A stretch of 64,000 bases of DNA, from the NCBI GenBank assembly GCA_020466095.1, contig CM035806.1, forward strand, positions 60,171,048-60,235,047, in the 5' to 3' direction. Below are positions 1 through 10,026 of the stretch, piece after piece (within the stretch, counting starts at the first letter, position 1; every line of letters starts with the position of its first letter). The stretch is from Chlorops oryzae (taxonomy: Eukaryota > Arthropoda > Insecta > Diptera > Chloropidae). Under the pieces are notes generated by a model. The model saw nothing but the letters and a program-made list of their open reading frames with translations, ran no database searches and was not told where the DNA came from. The translations under genes were made by a program, and so were the position numbers.

Positions 1-508
1 GTTTTTTCAAGCAAATTTACTAGCATAATACATATGATCTCATTTTTTTATGCTTATCTGAGCGTTTAAGCTCGATTTTTTCGTGCGTATTTCCTTTGGC
101 CCTGGTCATATTCATGAATCATAGAACTTCAATTGTTTTTAACTGAATTTCACAACAATGGCCGTTGGTTTAATTGTTTCCTAAATGATTAAATGAAATC
201 ACTTATTAGATACCAATGGTTTTCCTCTTATGCGATCAAACAAAAATGTGCTCTCAACTAAACGGATCTGATGTTTTGACTACGGAAATAAATTTTGAAA
301 ATTATTTTTTCCTTCACGGAAAGTAAACGAATAGAAAAAAAATTCATGCGGCGCGTTATCTCTTTATTCTTCTAGATTCAAGGTCCGGCAAAATGGTAAA
401 TTCAATGTAACATTGTTATAACTGTTCATTCTTTTTTATACCTAGGTACAGGTACAGTTCCTTCCACAAATAAGGAACTAGTTACAGATATACAAAAACA
501 AAAGTAAC
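1..508. other. AT-rich intergenic stretch
   Basis: No open frame with coding character, no repeat shared with the rest of the window and no structural RNA signal could be seen here. It ends at the start of a repeat that is found again, inverted, near 57.9-58.3 kb. Confidence 0.5.
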
Positions 509-893
509 TACACGCAGAGAAAAAATAACACATACCCAATTATATTTTGGAGGCATTACATATGTAATTGGGTATAATGTAATTATATTTTCATAATTAC
601 GTCCAATTATATTTTTCATTACCTGCAATTATATATGTAATTGTATCAAATGATAAAAAAATAAATTCAATTACATATAAAATTTCGTTCAATTAAATAT
701 CTAATCGCCTGCAATGTAATATGTAATTGCATTGAATTATATACATAATTCCGTCTAATTAAATTTGTGATCCCCTGCAATTTAAAATATTTTATATAAC
801 AATATAGAAAGGGGCATTCTCCACGATTGGGCGGAATATATTTCACCACGTCATATTCGTGGTCCACCTGCCCCTTGAGGATTTTGAAAATTT
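509..893 (+). mobile_element. AT-rich palindromic element, copy 1 (ATTACATATGTAAT-type)
   Basis: The stretch starts at TACACGCAGAGAAAAAAT and is built from repeated, partly palindromic CAATTACATATGTAATTG-like words. It then has a unique segment containing CACGATTGGGCGGAATATAT and CACGTCATATTCGTGG. Nearly the same sequence occurs inverted at about 57875-58263, so the boundary at 509 is supported by comparison. It carries no coding frame. The right side stops abruptly at about 893, where a Helentron-like repeat begins, so this copy is probably truncated. It is a non-autonomous element of unknown superfamily. Confidence 0.6.
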
Positions 894-1512
894 CTGTGAT
901 TTTCGTAACAGACCCTAGTACTGGAGGTACCCCTAAAAATGGTCCGTTTGGTTCCATTCTCAAACTTGTTCTTACTATTGTCCCCGTAAGTACGCACACC
1001 AAATTTATTTTTTTCTTTCAAAGATAGCTCAACTCCTTCGATAAGAAAACTGTATACAAACAGACGGACAGACAGACGGACATACAGATTGACAGACAGA
1101 CTGACAGACAGACTGACAGACAGACTGTCAGACAGACTGACAGACAGACTGACAGACAGACAGACTGACAGACAGACTGACAGACAGACTGACAGACAGA
1201 CTGACAGACAGACTGACAGACAGACTGACAGACAGACTGACAGACAGACTGACAGACAGACAGACTGACAGACAGACTGACAGACAGACTGACAGACAGA
1301 CTGACAGACAGACTGACAGACAGACTGACAGACAGACTGACAGACAGACTGACAGACAGACTGACAGACAGACGGACATGTCTAAATGGAATCTCCTGGT
1401 GACGCTGATCATTTCTATATATATTTCGTATGGTCTATCTCGACTGGTTCTGGGTGTTACACACAACCACACAAACGCAATATGCCCAGAGTGTGTCGGG
1501 TATAACAAAGTT
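893..1512 (-). mobile_element. Helentron-like family I element, 5' half (reverse)
   Basis: Read on the minus strand this has the family I 5' end (TATACCCGACAC near 1504-1512), then GTGTGGTTGTGTGTAACACC, a short TA run, TGATCAGCGTCACCAGGAGA, a CATGTC core, a long (GTCY)n-type microsatellite and the GTACCTCCAGTACTAGGGTC block. The layout of TA run, conserved core and GTCY microsatellite is that of dipteran mini-me/DINE-1 elements, which are non-autonomous Helentrons; that assignment comes from knowledge of the family. The 3' half is missing because it is cut by the element to the left. The microsatellite is greatly expanded here. Confidence 0.7.
1060..1379. repeat. (CAGACTGA)n microsatellite
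   Basis: The run consists almost entirely of the 8-mer CAGACTGA, with scattered CAGA insertions and CAGACGGA at both ends. It is the expanded GTCY microsatellite of the surrounding Helentron-like element. It keeps all minus-strand codons open and so yields a spurious Ser-Val-Cys-Leu repeat reading frame. Confidence 0.9.
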
Positions 1513-2012
1513 TTTCAAGATATTTTGACAAAATGTGATTTCCAAAAATTTGAAGAGTGGGTGTGGCAGAAGGGCGTTTTTCGAAAATTGTCCTCTACAC
1601 CCGAAATTCAAATGGGACTTGAACGAAAATTGGCACTTATGCTTTTTTGGAGCCATAAACATCCTCCCAAAAAATTTCCTTGGTCGGTCCATTATTGAGG
1701 GTACCTCCAGTACTAGGTTCTGTCACAAAAATCCCAAAACTGCCTCAAAATCGGACTTTTTCAAAATATTTCAATGAAACTTAGAATTTGACCGTATATT
1801 TAGGCCTCCGATTAGAATTGCAAAAAAATGGAAAAGTGGGCGTGGAAAAGGGGAAGTTTTCATAAAGAAATTTAACAAAAGTCGGTGTATTGGGCACCTT
1901 ATGGCCTTGAACACCTCTTGATATTAAAATTATTTGAACATGTGTGTCTGTGTCGGGTATTCTATTGTCAGGCTCACCTGACTATAACACCCTTACTTGT
2001 TTTTTATTGAAG
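1513..2012 (+). mobile_element. Helentron-like family I element, 3' part (forward)
   Basis: This runs in the opposite orientation to its neighbour and starts inside the family consensus at TTTTTCAAGATATTTTGA. It continues through the GTGGGCGTGGCAGAAGGGCG block, a second GTACCTCCAGTACTAG block, and the 3' stem-loop GTCAGGCTCACCTGAC followed by CTTACTTGTTTTTT. The 5' end, core and microsatellite are absent. Together with 893-1512 it makes a head-to-head, fold-back-like arrangement. Confidence 0.65.
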
Positions 2013-2651
2013 TCGTTTTTCTGTTTACTTCTTTTGACATTATGGTTACGGAGACCACCATATCTATTTTTAGCAGAGGTGTTCTGTTTTTTAGGCGCTG
2101 CGCCATGCAAATCAAAAAGATTCTATTTGCGGTAGCCCTTTGAGGCCTTTAACACTAGTCAATTATTGGCAATAATTTAATTTAATTCGAACTCAACGGG
2201 TTGAAATGCCCTAACTGAAAGGACTTTTGAAAACTCCCAAATGAAAATTGAGACTGTGAAATCTATATTAATAAAGAGATGCAACTATGAACTTCACTGC
2301 TTTGAATTTAAGGAATATTTACAGAGTGAGGAAAACTAAATTAAGCAAAATTATGCCTCAGAAATCGAATCCCCATAAAAGTGCGAAATAGCTTAAATTT
2401 CTATTCAAATCACATTGATTTCGAAATTTTTTTTATTCGGATTCGATTTCTAGAGCATGCCTCTATAATTTTTGTTATTTAGGGTCGTAGCCAACAACTC
2501 GGTTTAGGAACTTTAATTTTAAATTTTCAATTCTCCAATATATTAGGTCTTTGCCATACTGCCCAAAACTGCCCAATTTTACAGAAAGCTGTTACCGTGC
2601 TTCGAGATTGTGCAACTGCGAGAGATTTTGATAGAAGAAAAATACAAATAC
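2013..2651. other. AT-rich stretch without recognisable feature
   Basis: No gene or shared repeat was seen. A few GAATCGAAT/ATTCGATTTC words occur near 2355-2450 but form no clear element. Confidence 0.4.
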
Positions 2652-2839
2652 TAGTGGGATTCAAGCAGGTGTGCAATTTTTGCACCCTCCGCGGACGGGT
2701 AAATATTGCACATCGATTTTGATGGACAAAATTTGGGCCATGTTATCGCACCAGTTTTGCACTCGTTCTCCGCAGGGTCGTTCAACCAAAAGGGCAAAAT
2801 TTGCACACTTCAATTTCCACAGCCGCTTGAATACCACTA
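2652..2839. mobile_element. Short inverted-repeat element, TAGTGG family, copy 1
   Basis: The 188-bp segment is bounded by TAGTGGGATTCAAGC (2652-2666) and GCTTGAATACCACTA (2825-2839), which are inverse complements with one mismatch. A second element with the same ends lies at 30602-30891. The interior is rich in TTTGCAC and GTGCAAA words on both strands and has no coding capacity. TA at both borders is compatible with a TA target duplication, but this is ambiguous. It is a MITE of uncertain superfamily. Confidence 0.6.
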
Positions 2840-3059
2840 CTATGTCAAAATCTGTCGCATTTGCACAATGGTGTGGTACGGTTTTAGTCTTCATGCCAGC
2901 TTAACTCAATCAAATACCTTTGATTTATTCAAATTTTTCAAAAATATCATATAAAATTAATAAAAGAATAACCGGCATCCCATAGAAATCGAAATCGTCA
3001 AATGTTGACGTTTTTTTTTTAATATTGAAAATATAGATTTATTTAAATTTATATAATTT

Positions 3060-3446
3060 CGTTTCTTTCTAAAGTGCACAGATTAGTGCACAGTTTAGTG
3101 CATAGTTTAGTGCACTTTTTGCAATTAAATCTGCACTTCAATATGTGAGTTAAAAGAGCCATTTAGGAGCCCATTCAGTAGCCTTGCAAGTGCTTAGAAA
3201 AGTATCTTTGAAGTGCTTTTTATGAGGTTTTTATGTGCTTCATTAGGAAGGTGTAAGCACTTTTATTTGCGTCTAAAAAGAGTCATATTAGGCTCATAAA
3301 ATATCCACATAAAGTGCGAGCGTTTTCATAGAAAATACGCTTATTTCGGACTCTTTTTCGTGCACATTATGGCGATGAATTCTCATAAAAAAATCCACAA
3401 AAAGTGTACAAGAAATGTCCAAAAACGCTCATATTGTTTGCTGGGT
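3060..3446. repeat. Repeat with TGCACTAA words ending in TTTGCTGGGTTA
   Basis: Clustered AGTGCACAG and TTAGTGCA words (3072-3120) are followed by AGTGC/AAAGTGC words and end at TTGTTTGCTGGGTTA (3436-3450). The CCCAGCAAAC-type terminus matches a start at 34384 and resembles the ends of the element at 49663. The left terminus is not evident. Confidence 0.35.
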
Positions 3447-3580
3447 TAAATAATTTTCAAGAAGATAGAAGGAGACTCGTGCTTGCATGAGAAAAACAAG
3501 AGCAATCGAGATATTTCAACTTCAATTTCATATCTATGAGTATGCACGTACATACATAAAGTTAACATTTTAACCATTAA

Positions 3581-3964
3581 GGCCCGTTTTCTGAATGTCC
3601 GGTTAAAGTTTAGATTAACTTACCGGCAGTTAAACTAATCGAATGGTTAAAAGTGTCAGTGAAGCAATTTCGTTTCCTCAATGTCCAATTGTTGAGTTCT
3701 GGCTAAAAAGCGATAAGTTGGCAACGCGTTCACAAAACATAATATGTTTCCAAATGTCAAAACGACTGCAAAGTTTTAATTTCTAAAATATTCCATAACA
3801 AACCTACTAGATCTAAACGCCAGCTGTTTCTTACAAATAAATTTAATCGGAAGATGAGCGTCGGTTAAGGCTTGTACCTTAATTGTATTTTGAGAAAACG
3901 AAATTTTGTTTATTGTTAAGACAACGGGTAGTTAAGGTTTAACCGGTTATTCAGAAAACGGGCC
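3581..3964. mobile_element. Harbinger-type MITE with TAA target duplication
   Basis: The 384-bp element starts GGCCCGTTTTCTGAATGTCC and ends ATTCAGAAAACGGGCC, a 16-bp inverse complement. Both sides are flanked by TAA (3578-3580 and 3965-3967). A 3-bp TWA-like duplication is diagnostic of PIF/Harbinger transposition. Subterminal TTAA-rich words such as GGTTAAA occur inside both ends. There is no coding capacity, so it would depend on a transposase supplied elsewhere. A different Harbinger family with other ends sits at 58.4 kb. Confidence 0.75.
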
Positions 3965-3987
3965 TAAGAATATTTTCATTATTAACA

Positions 3988-4021
3988 AGTTAGGGTGTTA
4001 TAGTCAGGTGAGCCTGACACA
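3988..4021 (-). mobile_element. Helentron-like family I 3' terminus fragment
   Basis: Only the terminal stem-loop region is present: ACAAGTTAGGGTGTTATAGT followed by CAGGTGAGCCTGAC, the inverse of the family I 3' end. It abuts an AT-rich stretch (4025-4205) full of GCTAT/ATAGC words. Confidence 0.55.
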
Positions 4022-4211
4022 TGCACTGAAAAAAATTATAGTACCATGTGCTATATTTTATTAGCGCTAAATGCTATAACAATAGTAGAAAATAGGATAG
4101 CAGATTTTTGTTACTGCATCTGCTATATTTTATACGAAACTTTAATAGCTGCTATTGCTATAATTTAATATAGCCCGTGCTACACCAATAGCAGTTTGAT
4201 TTTTTTATTTA

Positions 4212-4344
4212 TTTTTATACCTTTTCCGAAGGAAAGGGTATATTAAGTTTGGCTCGGAGTATGTAACATGCCAAAGGAGTAGCGATAGATATAGACATAT
4301 ATATATATTCTTGATCAGGGTGACAAGAGGAGTCGATCTAGCCA

Positions 4345-4424
<80 letters not shown>

Positions 4425-5475
4425 GGTCACACTTTAGTTTTTCGTAATTTACTCCTAAGCCATGAAAGATATCATATTGAAATTTGGCATGGACTTGAAC
4501 CAGGTAAATGTCCGAAAAACTGCATACAAATTTTTTTCAAAGTCCCTTCTTGGGTCGTGGGAAGTGGTTCAGAAGTTTCAAAAATCACGATTTTTAACGT
4601 TTTTCGTGAATAACTTTTTTACTATACATCCCAGCTTATTGAAATTTGGTGTGTGTATAGCTACTATGTAGACTTAAGCTTTCGCTGGAAAAAAATTGCG
4701 ACATCGCTATAACTATGGTCATCATCCTACACATTAGAAAAAAAACACTCTTTCTCTTATTCTCATATCTGAATACAAAAATGATTTTTTTTTTTTGCTT
4801 GTTCTGGTTGTGTATTTTGCCCCCAAATAAAGTCGTCACTTATGGTTAAATTTTGACCATGACCACCATTCGCGAAATTCGCAAAAATTTGGTTTTCACT
4901 ATTTTGAATTGAGGTTTTCGCAGCTAGACAAAATGTCCTCTAACGGTTAAATTTTGACCATGACCACCATTCGCGAAATTCGCAAAAATTTTATTTTTAC
5001 TATTTTGAATTGAGTATTTCGCAGCTAGACAAAATGTCCTCTAACGGTTAAAATTTGACCATGACCACCATTCGCGAAATTCGCAAAAATTTTATTTTCA
5101 CTATTTTCAATGGAGTATTTCGCAGCTAGACAAAATGTCCTCTAACGGTTAAAATTTGACCATGACCACCATTCGCGAAATTCGCAAAAATTTTATTTTC
5201 ACTATTTTGGATTGAGTATTTCGCAGCTAGACAAAATGTCCTCTAACGGTTAAAACTTGACCATGCCCACCATCCGCGAAAATTTTGTGCTTAATAATAA
5301 TCTCGAGTTTTAGAAGCTAAATCGAAGTACAGATAAGGTATAAATAGATATCCAAGCTAGAACAACGAAAACGGCAGGAATTTTTGTTAAGGTAATGTTT
5401 TAACATATTTCAGGCTGAGGAAAAGGTATGTGTGCAATCGGCTTAGCCGATGTAAACTTCTTTACTTGTTTTTAT
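4212..5475 (+). mobile_element. Helentron-like family II element, complete
   Basis: The 5' end is TTTTTATACCTTTTCCGAAG followed by GAAAGGGTATATTAAG, a terminal hairpin of the same design as in family I. Next come TATATATATATTCTTGATCA, GAGTCGATCTAGCCATGTC and about 24 tandem TGTC units. The interior contains five copies of a roughly 102-bp direct repeat. The 3' end has the hairpin CAATCGGCTTAGCCGATG, then TAAACTTC and TTTACTTGTTTTTATT. There is no transposase. It is the mini-me/DINE-1 type, non-autonomous. The interior is unrelated to family I, but the 5' core and 3' terminus are shared. Confidence 0.75.
4853..5270 (+). repeat. 102-bp direct repeat array inside family II element
   Basis: The block GACCATGACCACCATTCGCG recurs at about 4853, 4956, 5058, 5158 and 5262, separated by a conserved CGCAGCTAGACAAAATGTCC segment. 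Only the last unit is truncated. The same unit reappears at 18.79-18.92 kb in the second family II copy. Internal tandem repeats of this kind are known in DINE-1-like Helentrons. Confidence 0.8.
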
Positions 5476-5559
5476 TAATTATTATATTTTTTTCTTGTTT
5501 ATCTATTTTTTATTTTAAATCTTCTTTCTCTTATATCTCTCGCCTTTATAATTTTCTCG

Positions 5560-5630
5560 CCTCCACCGTGACTCGAACCGCTAACCTCCAGTTTTCTGGG
5601 CGAAACTCTTAACCATTACGCTAAAAGAAC
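5560..5630 (-). repeat. tRNA-like A/B-box module 1
   Basis: On the minus strand an A-box-like TAGCGTAATGGTTAAGA is followed at tRNA spacing by a B box, GGTTCGAGTC (5570-5579). A 7-bp acceptor stem does not form, so this is not a functional tRNA gene. It is more likely the Pol III head of a SINE-like sequence. The same A-box word recurs in the module at 8.0 kb. Confidence 0.5.
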
Positions 5631-5887
5631 GAATTTAATGTCTTGGTCAAAATCCTCAGTTCAGTTTATGGTTGCCCAGATCTTGGTAAACGTGCTTAAA
5701 GAATTTTTTCACTCCAAAAATTTTTTACTTGAAAATGAACATATTACAAAAGAAAAAAGATAATAATAATAAAACCTTTAAAATTTAGGAGAACATTTTT
5801 GTCTGCCCAAACAACTGAACTTTGAACAAAAACAAAACTTTAAATTATAAAAAAAAAGTAAAAACAAAAAATTGAGGATATATTCTC

Positions 5888-5962
5888 GCTGCCAACATGG
5901 ATCGAACCCCGAACCTCTCGACTGTCGAGTCACAATTTGCACCACTGAGCTATCGAACCCTT
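5888..5962 (-). repeat. tRNA-like A/B-box module 2
   Basis: The minus strand reads TAGCTCAGTGGTGCAAATTG, then a CTCGACAGTCGAG stem, then GGGGTTCGATCC. These are good A- and B-box matches at tRNA-like spacing. Acceptor and T stems do not pair well. It lies 260 bp from module 1 in an A/T-rich background, with no SINE tail recognised. Confidence 0.5.
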
Positions 5963-6164
5963 ATGGGGTAATTGATCAGAATGCGAAGTTAAAGCAAACA
6001 GGGAAGAGTAGATATAAGCGAGCATGGCGAAAATGACAGCACATTTCAAGGCATAGCAGAGAGCGGGAGAGCACTTCGGATTCTTGGCCACGCACTCCGC
6101 CCACTGAGCCACGCCAGGTCTAGATGCAAACTTTTCTATTGAGATACTAAAGCACTATAATGTA

Positions 6165-6740
6165 CACAGAGAAAAAAATCAACCAGAAAACTGGTTAAAT
6201 CAAAAGGAAAAACATACAAAACGGCTTCAACAAGGAATATTTTTAATTTTAACAATTTTTCTTGTTGAAAAAAATAAAGATTTTCCTTTTGAATCAACTA
6301 TGTTTCAGGTTGAATTGAAATGATAATTTTCAAAAATGGATTTAAATTTAAATTGTTGAACCAACCACGGACATAGTAGTTGAAATGACAAGATATTATT
6401 TAAAAAAATTCAAAAAAAAATACCTATACAAGAAGAAATGTCAAAAAAAAATTAATAAACGTTCAAAGCAAATGGCCACAGAGCACTCTGCAGAACATGA
6501 CCCAAAAAATAGCCATCGGATGGACTTCATCCGATTTCGTCACTCCGTTTTGGTGACTGCTTTCGCAATGCTTAAAAAGTTCTAAGAATAATACATATCT
6601 TATATGTCTTATTTTATAAAACAAATGAGAATTATACCGAACGAAAAGAAATGTAATTAAACATATTTCCTTTCAATTCAACCAAAAATGTTGTTGACTC
6701 AACCATTTTTCTTTTGAAATTTTTGTTCTGCTCGAAAATC
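6165..6740. mobile_element. AT-rich element with CAGAGAAAAAAATCAACCAG end
   Basis: The left 210 bp, from CACAGAGAAAAAAATCAACC through GGTTGAATTGAAATGATAAT to CAACCACGGACATA, is repeated at 30233-30425, which defines it as an interspersed family. GGTTGA and TCAACC words recur throughout, and the right side has inverse words (TTGACTCAACCATTTTTC) up to about 6740. There is no coding frame. It starts with the same AGAGAAAAAA-type terminus as the element at 509. Superfamily unknown. Confidence 0.45.
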
Positions 6741-7204
6741 AAAAGCACTGTGAATAACAATGCGCCCTTTTCAAAAAATCATGGTTACGTTCGCTCAGTG
6801 TAGCAAACGCTCGACAAGTATTCGGCAGCGGAATACTTTTTTGGTTACAGGTAAATAAGTTCGTAAAGGGAGCTGATTACAAAGCGGCCATGCTTATGTA
6901 AAAGTAATTAACTTTGTAATCGATTCTTTCTGGCATACTGACTGCTAAGTATTGGACAAGTATTGGATTCCGTAACGTACATTTGCGCCGCTGGTTACCC
7001 GCAGATGCATTAAAATCTTTATCCTACAGCTATATTCATTTACTAACAAACTAAAGCTATGTTGGCTATGTTTGTTTGAAATCAAGACATTTCGCCAGCT
7101 GAAATTCATATAAAATATAGCAAATGCAGTAATAACACCGTTGCTATAGTTTATAGCAAGCAAGTAGTAGTTCTGTCTTTTGAGTGTGTTAAAATAATTT
7201 TTTA

Positions 7205-7325
7205 ACACGCCCCAAAACCAGGACCATTAAGAGAGATTATTCAAGAGATTTTTAAGGCCATAAGGGGCCCCATATACTAAATTCTGTTCAGTTTCTTTTT
7301 GAAAACCACCTCTTTGCCACGCCCA
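7205..7325 (-). mobile_element. Helentron-like family I fragment
   Basis: The TTTTTAAGGCCATAAGGGGC, CCCATATACTAAATTC and TTTGCCACGCCCACCTA blocks match the inverse of the family I 3' third. Both ends are truncated. Confidence 0.5.
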
Positions 7326-8007
7326 CCTAAATGTTTTGCATTTCAATATGCATTCATATGCGTCTGCATAAAATTTGTCCTTATTTGGAAATAAAGCTAG
7401 CAAATTATTATTATTGTAAAAGTTGGCACCTTGCTAAATAAACTTTATTTAATAAAGCACACATAATTTATTATTGGAAAATTGACGAGTATATGTAAAA
7501 TTATATTTTTATTGTTTGATAGGCGCAACTTGAAAGGAAATTTTATTTTTAAGATGCTATAGACCTACATGACTTGTGTATATCTACATAAATTGTATCG
7601 TATCGAAGAAATACATCGATTTTTTTCCAACTGACATCCCTTGCCACCACCAATTGATTGAACTTACTTTTGATACTGAGTACCAAAAGATATATTAGGT
7701 TTTCGCAGGCCGGGTCGACCCGGGGTCGGTCCAAAAGAGGTGAGGACCGGTCGCGTTTTCATACGTTCAACTCACCCGTTTTTCCACAGCGCTGTCATTG
7801 AAAAACAACCGGTCCATTTTCAAAGCTTTTAGGGTCGGTTGTGGGTGGGTCCATATGGCCTTAAATGAGGGTGAGTTTTTTTTTTTAATATTTATTTTGT
7901 TATGAAAAATGAAAAAATTTTTTTCTTATTTTGTTTATTTTGCCTTTTTTGTTTTTTTAAACCTTTTTGTTACACAACATTATATAATTTCCTTTTTGAT
8001 TTGCCCG

Positions 8008-8085
8008 CCTCGGCCGAGCTTCGAACCGCAGAACTCTGGGTTGGTAAATTGGTGTCTTAACCATTACGCTAAACAAGCAAGTTTA
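8008..8085 (-). repeat. tRNA-like A/B-box module 3
   Basis: The minus strand carries TAGCGTAATGGTTAAGACAC and, downstream, GCGGTTCGAAGC. The A box is identical to module 1 over 17 bases, although the surrounding sequence differs. No acceptor stem is seen. Confidence 0.5.
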
Positions 8086-8307
8086 ATGCTTTGATCAAAA
8101 CGCTGACTTGAGTGTTTGGTTGCTCAAGTTTTTGGGAAACGTGCGTAAAGAATTTTTCACTTTCACAGAAAAAAAATTCTTGAAAAATAAATATTAAAAA
8201 ACAATTAACATGTAAAAAACTACTTTTTTTTCAAGTTAAAAAAAAAAATTAAATATGAACATAAAAAAATCTTAGGTAATTGAAAAAAAAAAATTCTTTC
8301 TAAAACG

Positions 8308-8375
8308 AGCAAGGGCTTGAACTCCCACCCTCTCGGTTGCGAAGCGAGAGTCTTAACCATCAAGCTAACTTGCCT
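8308..8375 (-). repeat. tRNA-like A/B-box module 4, partial cloverleaf
   Basis: The minus strand reads TTAGCTTGATGGTTAAGAC, then a 6-bp anticodon-like stem CTCTCG/CGAGAG, then GGGAGTTCAAGCCC. GCAAG at the start can pair with CTTGC at the end. It is the closest of the modules to a true cloverleaf, but the acceptor stem is one to two pairs short and there is no terminator run. It is best read as a tRNA-derived sequence rather than a working gene. Confidence 0.45.
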
Positions 8376-8869
8376 TTGGTAGCACAACGATCAGATTGAG
8401 GACTTAAAACAGACAACAATAAGTACAAGTTTATACGAACTCACCCCACCTACGCTTATTTTTGGACTAGACGATGGTGAGTCCAATTGAGACTCACCCC
8501 GGGTCGGTCGCGGTGCATATCATTTTCAGGTCGGTCCTATATGGACTCACCCAGGTCCGGTCCATTTTACACCGAAAACATTTCATTACTGCAGGGAAGC
8601 TACTTTTTCAGGTGGGTATTTACCCACATAGAAATTTTTCAAGTGGGTAGCACTACCAACCGTACCCACCACTAACGCCGGCCTTGTTCTTGAGGATATG
8701 GTATGCGCATTTACAAATTAATTAGCAAGGACTCTTGCATTGGTGTGGATCTTCTTTAAGGTCTAACTAAGTTCCGTTGATTACTTATTTTCGACCTAAA
8801 ATAATCTTTAAAGTCACATTGACTTTTAAGCCGTGACATAGGTTGAATTTCGGTAATTTCGACCTTGTA

Positions 8870-8985
8870 AAAATTACTTTTAAGTTAGGGTATTTTTAAG
8901 GCAGAAATTTGGTCAAAAATAGGTAAAACATAACCAAAATAGGTCGAATGGACCTAGCGCTGGTCATATTTCCTTACTTTGCTTG
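8870..8985 (+). repeat. Interspersed repeat shared with 49205-49312
   Basis: AACCAAAATAGGTCGAA followed by GGACTA/GGACCTA, then CTGGTCA and ATTTCC, is common to both loci, with similar AAAAATAGGTA words before it. In both cases a Helentron-like family I fragment follows directly. No coding sense. Confidence 0.5.
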
Positions 8986-9991
8986 TTGGGACAGAAACAC
9001 ATGTTAGAATAATTTTTAATATCAAGAGGTGTTTAAGGCTTTTATGGGCCCCAAATACCGACTTTTGTTAAATTTCTTAATGAAAACCGCCCTTTTGCCA
9101 CGCCCACTTTTACAATTTTTTTTAATTCTAATCGGAGGCCTTAATATACGCTCAAATTCGAAGTTTCAGTGGAATATCTCCGATTTTGGGGCAGTTTTGA
9201 GATTTTTGTGACAGACCCTAGTACTGGAGGTACCCTCAATAATGGACCTTTTGGAGAGGATGTTTATGGCTACAAAGGAAGCATAACTGCCAAATTTTGT
9301 TCAAGTCCCATTTGAATTTCGGGTATAGGAAGCCAAATTCGAAAAATGCCCTTCGGCCAAGCCCACTTTTCCAAGTTTTCGAAATTGAATAACTTGACTT
9401 CAAATATGTTCAACTATCAAAATTCATCAAAATATTTTGAAAAAATCCGGTTTTGGAGCAGTTTTTGTGATTTTCATACCCTAGTACTAGAGGTACCCTT
9501 AACCCTTTCCGGACTACTGGGATCATACGTCCCACCAAATTTCAAACAGTTGTATTTCTTTTATTTTGTGCGCAAGAGCAACGTTATTTGTCCCAAAAAC
9601 TGATGCTTCAATGTTCTTTGATATAAAAAAATTGACATTTCCGTGCATGCACAAATTTGTGCGCGTTTCGTCGGTGAAGCCCGCTTCATCTGTTCATAGC
9701 TATTCCGGAATTCAAAATAAAACCCCGTCCCGAAAGCGTTAAAAATGGTCGGATCGGGTCCATTCTCCAAATTTCGTCAAGATAGCTCAACTCCTTCGGT
9801 AAGAAAACTGTATACAAACAGACAGACGGACAGACAGACGGACAGAAATACGGACATGTCTAAATCGAATCTCCTGGTGACGCTGATCATTTCTATATAT
9901 ATTTTGTATGACCTATCTCGACTGGGACTGGGTGTTACACACAATCACACAAACGCAATATACCCTCGACACAGGGTGTGTCGGGTATAAA
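8986..9991 (-). mobile_element. Helentron-like family I element (reverse), interrupted
   Basis: Nearly the whole family consensus is present inversely, from the region just inside the 3' hairpin to the 5' terminus (ACACAGGGTGTGTCGGGTAT, 9972-9991). Both GTACTGGAGGTACC blocks, the short GACAGACGGACAGACAGACG microsatellite and the core are present. A separate 236-bp TTAA-flanked element is inserted in the second GGTACC block. A short family III 5'-end fragment (GCTTACGCTGGGTATAAAA) follows at about 10008-10026. Confidence 0.7.
9503..9738. mobile_element. piggyBac-type MITE (TTAA target)
   Basis: The 236-bp insertion begins CCCTTTCCGGAC and ends with the inverse of CGCTTTCGGGAC (10 of 12 matching). 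It is flanked by TTAA at 9499-9502 and 9739-9742. Other copies of the host repeat show the uninterrupted site GGTACCCTTAAAAATGG, so the insertion is exact and duplicated TTAA, as piggyBac transposases do. There is no reading frame for a transposase. Confidence 0.8.
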
Positions 9992-10026
9992 AACCGACGG
10001 GTGTCGCTTACGCTGGGTATAAAAGG

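Larger units (their letters stand above)
7690..8690. mobile_element. GGTCGGTCC-rich repeat enclosing two tRNA-like modules
   Basis: Words of the type GGGTCGGTCC, GGTGAGTCC and GGTCCATATGG cluster at both sides (7710-7870 and 8440-8575), partly in inverse orientation. They enclose an A/T-rich centre with two tRNA-like modules. This is the layout of a non-autonomous element with subterminal repeats, but clean terminal inverted repeats and a target duplication could not be defined. There is no coding capacity. Confidence 0.35.

Noticed and set aside
1128..1508. 126-codon minus frame consisting of Ser-Val-Cys-Leu repeats
   Set aside because: It is the translation of the CAGACTGA microsatellite, which lacks stops by composition; the flanks are Helentron-like repeat.
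4853..5270. Regular 102-bp repeats as a CRISPR-like array
   Set aside because: The whole unit is repeated with no variable spacers, and the sequence is eukaryotic Helentron-like DNA.
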